Assembly (NCBI RefSeq): GCF_002305875.1
Contig: NZ_CP022098.1
Coordinates: 2,170,001-2,234,000 of the forward strand
DNA: 64,000 bases
From: Cystobacter fuscus
GTDB taxonomy: Bacteria; Myxococcota; Myxococcia; Myxococcales; Myxococcaceae
Reading direction: 5' to 3'
The number at the start of each line of letters is the position of its first letter. The stretch's first letter is position 1. A program made the position numbers and the translations under genes. Under the pieces are notes generated by a model that had not been told where the DNA came from, ran no database searches, and saw only the letters and a program-made list of their open reading frames with translations. Below are positions 60,163 through 64,000 of the stretch, in pieces.

Positions 60163-61653
60163 ATGGGCCTGCAAATCGACTGCGAGAAGTTCGAGACCCA
60201 GGAATACGAGTCCTTTGGCGAGCGGCTCACCGAGAGCCTCGAGGTGCTGCGCGCCCTGCTGGCACGGCCCGGCTTCGGCGAGGGCCCGCCGTCGCTCGGC
60301 GCCGAGCTGGAGATGTTCCTCGTGGACGTCCACGGCCGGCCGCTTCCGGTGAACCGGCAGGTGCTGGGCCAGACGGCGGACCCACGGGTGACGGTGGAGC
60401 TCAACCGCTTCAACATCGAGTGCAACCTGCGGCCGGGGCCCCTGGCGGGACGTCCCTTCTCGGCGATGCGCGCGGAGTTCGAGAGCGCGCTGGCGGAGGT
60501 GGCGCGCGCGGCGGCCACGCAGGGCGCGCGCGTGGCGGTGATGGGCATCCTCCCCACGCTGCGCGAGGCGGACCTGCGGCCGGGCTCGCTCACGGCGATG
60601 CCGCGCTACCGCGCCATGTCCAGCTCCATCCGCCGCAGCCGGGGCGAGGCGCCCTTCCGCGTGGTCATCCAGGGGGAGGATCCGCTCTCCCTGGAGTGGG
60701 ACGACGTGACGCTCGAGGGGGCCAACACCTCGTTGCAGTACCACTTGAGGGTGCTCCCGGCGGACTTCGCTCGCCTGTACAACGCGTGCCAGCTCGCCAC
60801 GGCGCCGGTGCTGGCGGTGAGCGGCAACTCGCCCTTCCTCCTGGGCCGGCGGCTGTGGGACGAGACGCGCGTGGCGCTCTTCCGCCAGGCGGTGGATGAC
60901 CGGGGCGAGGGCGCTCACGAGGAGGCCCCCCGGCCCGGGCGCGTCAGCTTCGGCCACGGCTGGGTGCGCGAGGGCGCGTGGGAGCTGTTCGCCGAGTCGG
61001 TGGCGCTGCATCCGCCGCTGCTCCCGGTGTTGGCGCCAGCGTCTCCCCGGGAGCACCTGACCGGGGATGGCCTGCCTCGGCTCGAGGAGTTGCGCCTGCA
61101 CCAGGGCACGGTGTGGAACTGGAACCGCGCCATCTACGATCCCGCCGACGGGGGCCACCTGCGCATCGAGATGCGCGCGCTGCCCGCGGGCCCCACGGTG
61201 GAGGACATGCTGGCCAACGGGGCGCTGCTGCTGGGCCTCACGCTGGGGCTGGGCGGCGAGGTGGAGCGGCTCCTGCCCTCCATGCCCTTCGCCTACGCCC
61301 AGGACAACTTCCTGCGCGCCGCGCGCCACGGCCTGGACGCGGTGCTCCTGTGGCCCGAGCGTCCCGGCCGCGCCCCCCGGGCCCATCCCGCACCGGAGCT
61401 GGTGCGACGGCTGCTGCCCGTGGCGCGCGAGGGACTGGTGGGCGCGGGCGTGGACCCCGACGAGGTGGACGCCCTCCTGGGCATCATCCAGGCCCGGGTG
61501 AGCGCCGGGTGTACGGGCGCACGTTGGCAACGGAAGATGTTGGCCTGCCTGGAAGCACACATGCCCCGACCCGACGCCTTGGGGGCCCTGTTGGAGCGTT
61601 ATTTGACCCACGCGGCGTCCGGCAGGCCGGTCCACGAGTGGCCGGGAGCGTGA
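60163..61653 (+). CDS. glutamate-cysteine ligase, GCS2 family
   Basis: 496-residue ATP-dependent carboxylate-amine ligase. Key blocks are SLGAELEMFLVD (metal-binding Glu pair), LNRFNIECNLRPGPL, the long central GANTSLQYHLRV and RIEMRALPAGPTVEDMLAN. This is the GCS2/GshA-type layout, which makes gamma-glutamylcysteine, the first step to glutathione; some members make other gamma-glutamyl amides. The ATG at 60163 follows immediately after the flavoprotein gene. A gshB partner is not in the window. Confidence 0.85.
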   Translation: MGLQIDCEKFETQEYESFGERLTESLEVLRALLARPGFGEGPPSLGAELEMFLVDVHGRPLPVNRQVLGQTADPRVTVELNRFNIECNLRPGPLAGRPFSAMRAEFESALAEVARAAATQGARVAVMGILPTLREADLRPGSLTAMPRYRAMSSSIRRSRGEAPFRVVIQGEDPLSLEWDDVTLEGANTSLQYHLRVLPADFARLYNACQLATAPVLAVSGNSPFLLGRRLWDETRVALFRQAVDDRGEGAHEEAPRPGRVSFGHGWVREGAWELFAESVALHPPLLPVLAPASPREHLTGDGLPRLEELRLHQGTVWNWNRAIYDPADGGHLRIEMRALPAGPTVEDMLANGALLLGLTLGLGGEVERLLPSMPFAYAQDNFLRAARHGLDAVLLWPERPGRAPRAHPAPELVRRLLPVAREGLVGAGVDPDEVDALLGIIQARVSAGCTGARWQRKMLACLEAHMPRPDALGALLERYLTHAASGRPVHEWPGA

Positions 61654-61749
61654 AAAGCGGGGGGAGGCGCTTCCGCGCTTGCGACGAGGGCCTGACCTTT
61701 GCGACGCTCCAACCCTCTTGCATGCCCCTCGTTTCGTTGGTCTGCCCTG

Positions 61750-62844
61750 GTGAGTGAGCCTGTTGCCGCGAAGGTCCTCGTCGTCGAGGACAATCGAACC
61801 ATGCTGGCCCTGATGCAGTACTACCTGAGCAAGGACTTCACGGTCTTCCTCGCCAGGTCCGCTGAAGAAGCACTCGAAGTGCTTCAGCGGGAGCAACTGC
61901 ACGCGGTCGTATCGGATCAAAACCTTGGGGACGGCTTGATGGGAGTGGATCTCCTCAAGCGGGTCTCCGAGCTCCAACCCCATGCCGCGCGCATCCTGGT
62001 GACGGCATCCCAGAAGCTGGAGGACGCCCAGAAGGCCATCAACGAAGCGCGGGTGAATCACTTCCTCACCAAGCCCTTCACCGAGCAGGAACTGAAGAAC
62101 ACCGTGGGCCAGGCGGTGCACAACGCCGCGCTGGTGGCCATCCGCGACAAGATGGTGCAGGAGCTCAAGGAGCAGCTCGGGCTGCGTCCGGCCAAGCCGG
62201 CGGCGGGGCGTTCGCCCCCCTCGAGCACCCGCATCAAGACGGTGGAGCCGCGCGCGCCGGATGCCAAGGGCGGCGGCAACCAGCCGCTCATCCCGGAGAG
62301 CGAGCGGCTCGCCTTCCGCGATGGCCTCACGGGGCTCTACAACCACCGCTACTTCCAGGAGGCGCTGAGCGCGGGCCTGTTGAGCGCGCGGCGCCGCGAG
62401 CAGAAGTTGATGCTGGTGCTCGTCGACATCGACGGCTTCCGGCGCTTCAACCTCTCGCGCGGCTACGCCGAGGGCGACAAGCTGCTGCGCCGCGTGGCCC
62501 AGTTGGTGACGGAGCTGATGGAGGATCCCGTCACCCACGCGCGCAGCGACAACTCCTCGGAGATCGCCGCCCGCTACGACTGGGACGTGTTCGGCGTGGT
62601 GCTGTGCAACGCGGACGTGGAGCGGGCACGCACCTATGCGGAGAAGCTGCGCAAGGCGGTGGAGGAGTTCGACTTCCCGGAGGGCACGGGGAGCGGGCAG
62701 GGCGAGGTGACGGTGAGTGCCGCCATCTCCGTCTTCCCGGATCCGGCCCGCTCCGAGCAGGATCTCATCTCCTTCGCGGAGAAGGCCCTGCGCGCCTCCA
62801 AGCTGGTGGGCCCCAACCGGGTGGTCATCGCCAACCAGGGCTGA
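61750..62844 (+). CDS. response regulator with degenerate GGDEF domain
   Basis: 364-residue protein. The receiver domain (about 7-125) is intact: acidic pair Glu13-Asp14 (VVEDN), phospho-acceptor Asp56 (VVSDQNL), Thr in LVTAS and Lys in FLTKPF. A Pro/Ser linker leads to a GGDEF fold (about 185-360: DGLTGLYNHRYFQEAL, DIDGFRRFNLSRGYAEGDKLLRRVA). The signature itself is RYDWD (275-279), so diguanylate cyclase activity is unlikely and c-di-GMP or GTP binding, or a scaffold role, is more probable. The start is the GTG at 61750, placed just before the receiver. Confidence 0.92.
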   Translation: MSEPVAAKVLVVEDNRTMLALMQYYLSKDFTVFLARSAEEALEVLQREQLHAVVSDQNLGDGLMGVDLLKRVSELQPHAARILVTASQKLEDAQKAINEARVNHFLTKPFTEQELKNTVGQAVHNAALVAIRDKMVQELKEQLGLRPAKPAAGRSPPSSTRIKTVEPRAPDAKGGGNQPLIPESERLAFRDGLTGLYNHRYFQEALSAGLLSARRREQKLMLVLVDIDGFRRFNLSRGYAEGDKLLRRVAQLVTELMEDPVTHARSDNSSEIAARYDWDVFGVVLCNADVERARTYAEKLRKAVEEFDFPEGTGSGQGEVTVSAAISVFPDPARSEQDLISFAEKALRASKLVGPNRVVIANQG

Positions 62845-62923
62845 GGGCCGCTCCGCCCGGTCGTCGACACGGCCGGGGGGAGCGCGGTGGTCGCCCGGGG
62901 AGGGCGGGCCCGGTCGGCTCCGC

Positions 62924-63532
62924 TCAGGCGTCGGTGTTGTTCACGACGATGACCTGGGTGTCCGCGATGTGGTCGTGAAGGCAGCGGCGCTGCTCGGTGA
63001 AGATGCAGAGCGTGTCGATGAGGTTGAAGAGGTTCCAGGTGAACATGCCGATGATCACTGGCACCACGTTGCGCAGGAAGATGAGCCGGGCGAGGTCCAC
63101 GGGGGTGCCGTCGGTGCGCACCACCTTGATGCCCATCGTGCGCTTGCCCAGGCTCTGTCCCACGCTGGCGAGCAGATAGAACTGGTAGCCCACGACGCCC
63201 AGGGAGCCCAGCGCGCCCAACCCGAGCGAGATCATGCCGGTGCCGGAGCCGTTCGACAGCAGGATGCCGAGGAGCATGCACACGAAGATCGGCGCGATCA
63301 GGGCAATCTGGTCCACGACGACCGCGGCGAAGCGGGCACGGCGTCCGGCGAGGGGAGGCTGGATGCGCGGCAGGCACTCCGTGCAGTAGTCCTGTCGGTC
63401 ATACGCGACCCGGAAGCACTGCTCACAGGCGTAGTTGCCGCACCGGTTGCACAAGGTGGCGGCGCGCTGATCGGCATGTTGGGCACAGAAGGCGCCGGAG
63501 CGTTGGGGTGCGGAGATCTCGGGCTCGGACAT
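62924..63532 (-). CDS. RDD family membrane protein with N-terminal zinc-binding module
   Basis: 202-residue protein. Residues about 10-52 hold a Cys/His cluster (CAQHADQRAATLCNRCGNYACEQC split over the module, then YCTECL) like a B-box or zinc ribbon. An RDD domain follows with three to four membrane helices: RRARFAAVVVDQIAL at the first helix and SLGKRTMGIKVVRTDG in the conserved loop. The closing DHIADTQVIV is typical of RDD proteins. The ATG at 63532 is used; ATG 63544 is possible. Function unknown. Confidence 0.87.
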   Translation of the reverse strand: MSEPEISAPQRSGAFCAQHADQRAATLCNRCGNYACEQCFRVAYDRQDYCTECLPRIQPPLAGRRARFAAVVVDQIALIAPIFVCMLLGILLSNGSGTGMISLGLGALGSLGVVGYQFYLLASVGQSLGKRTMGIKVVRTDGTPVDLARLIFLRNVVPVIIGMFTWNLFNLIDTLCIFTEQRRCLHDHIADTQVIVVNNTDA

Positions 63533-63576
63533 GGGCCCCATCATGTTCGCAGCGCGGCGGTCCTCCACTCAAGGGC

Positions 63577-64000
63577 TCACGCCCCGGGCTCCTCCTCGCC
63601 GCCGCGCCGCAAGCCGAGCCGCCGGCGCAGCTCGCGGGCGGACTGGCGGCTCACCTCCACCGTATGACCGCGGGCCGTGCGCGCCAGGTAGCCCCCCGTC
63701 TCCAGGGGCTCCAGGCGCGTGACCTGGGCGAGGTTGAGCAGGGCGCGGCGGTGCACCCGGTAGAAGCCCTCGGTGGGCAGCCGGTCCACCAGCTCCTGCA
63801 GGCTGAAGTCGGTGAGGTATTCGCCCTGGGCGGTGAAGACGGTGACGAGCTCGTCCTCGAGCGTGGCGTGGGAGATGGTCTCCGGCGCCACCAGGACGAT
63901 GCCCTGGCGGGTGGGGATGGGCAGCCGGTCCAGACGGACGGGCTCCTGGGGGGGCGGTGAGAAGCGGGCGCGCGCCCGGTCCAGGGCCTTCTGCAGCCGC
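63577..64000 (-). CDS. LytTR-type response regulator (N-terminal part beyond the window)
   Basis: The 141 visible codons cover a linker (RARARFSPPPQEPVRLDRL) and a complete LytTR DNA-binding domain (TISHATLEDELVTVFTAQGEYLTDFSLQELVDRLP when read through, then FYRVHRRALLNLAQV and EVSRQSARELRRRLGL). LytTR domains bind DNA through beta-strands and usually follow a receiver domain, which would lie past 64000. It is 44 nt from the RDD gene downstream, possibly one operon. Confidence 0.88.
   Translation of the reverse strand, partial: RLQKALDRARARFSPPPQEPVRLDRLPIPTRQGIVLVAPETISHATLEDELVTVFTAQGEYLTDFSLQELVDRLPTEGFYRVHRRALLNLAQVTRLEPLETGGYLARTARGHTVEVSRQSARELRRRLGLRRGGEEEPGA

Noticed and set aside
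62892-62906. CGCCC/GGGCG stem between the convergent GGDEF and RDD genes as a terminator
   Set aside because: A 5-bp stem in such GC-rich sequence is expected by chance; several alternative pairings exist and none is dominant.

Overview
The window is about 64 kb of very GC-rich DNA, densely packed with genes on both strands. It looks like chromosome from a myxobacterium, probably of the Cystobacter/Archangium/Myxococcus group. The reasons are the base composition, the many sensory genes, the Cys-rich lipoproteins, the iterative type I polyketide synthases and an NtrC-like activator attached to a chemosensory operon. The genus is an inference. No rRNA, tRNA, CRISPR array, IS element or phage gene was recognised.

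Layout. 1-1.2 kb: radA, cut by the window edge. 1.4-6.3 kb: a GlsB-type membrane protein, a biotin operon bioB-bioF-bioD behind a perfect BirA-type operator, a small unknown protein and an overlapping aminotransferase. 6.3-13.6 kb: an unknown protein, an OPT transporter, an FAD monooxygenase divergent from an SDR reductase, and a chemoreceptor with a polytopic N-terminus. 13.6-26.1 kb: an unusual PKS operon on the minus strand, transcribed in the order PksA (KS*-KS-MAT-ACP-ACP), a stand-alone dehydratase-like protein, PksB (KS*-KS-KR-DH) and a phosphopantetheinyl transferase. KS* marks a ketosynthase without its active-site Cys. 26.5-35.7 kb: an orphan GspG pseudopilin, a DUF5335 protein, a periplasmic binding lipoprotein with a TPR protein, GTP-type PEP carboxykinase divergent from an SLC13 permease, and a secreted dipeptidase-like lipoprotein. 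35.8-41 kb: a three-subunit periplasmic molybdenum aldehyde oxidoreductase and an MFS transporter. 41-51 kb: a GH44 glucanase, miaE, sixA, a DUF2267 protein, an orphan Imm11-like protein, a GNAT enzyme, gluQ, a metallophosphoesterase, an unknown protein and a geranylgeranyl-reductase-like enzyme. 51-57.3 kb: a chemosensory operon cheA-mcp-cheW-cheR preceded by a sigma-54 activator. 57.4-64 kb: rlmN, an FAD/NAD-binding protein, a GCS2 glutamate-cysteine ligase, a receiver plus degenerate GGDEF protein, an RDD membrane protein and a LytTR regulator cut by the window end.

The most unusual system is the PKS operon. Its translational coupling (TAG-3 nt-GTG, ATGA, and a 26-nt overlap) suggests one assembly line. 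Both proteins begin with a Cys-less KS in front of an intact KS. Both ACPs have Thr where the phosphopantetheine-bearing Ser is expected, the two ACPs share a 203-bp identical DNA segment, and a phosphopantetheinyl transferase is the last gene. No enoyl reductase or thioesterase was seen. The second notable system is the chemosensory operon: the upstream sigma-54 activator has Glu in place of the phospho-accepting Asp, and a -24/-12-like element lies just ahead of cheA.
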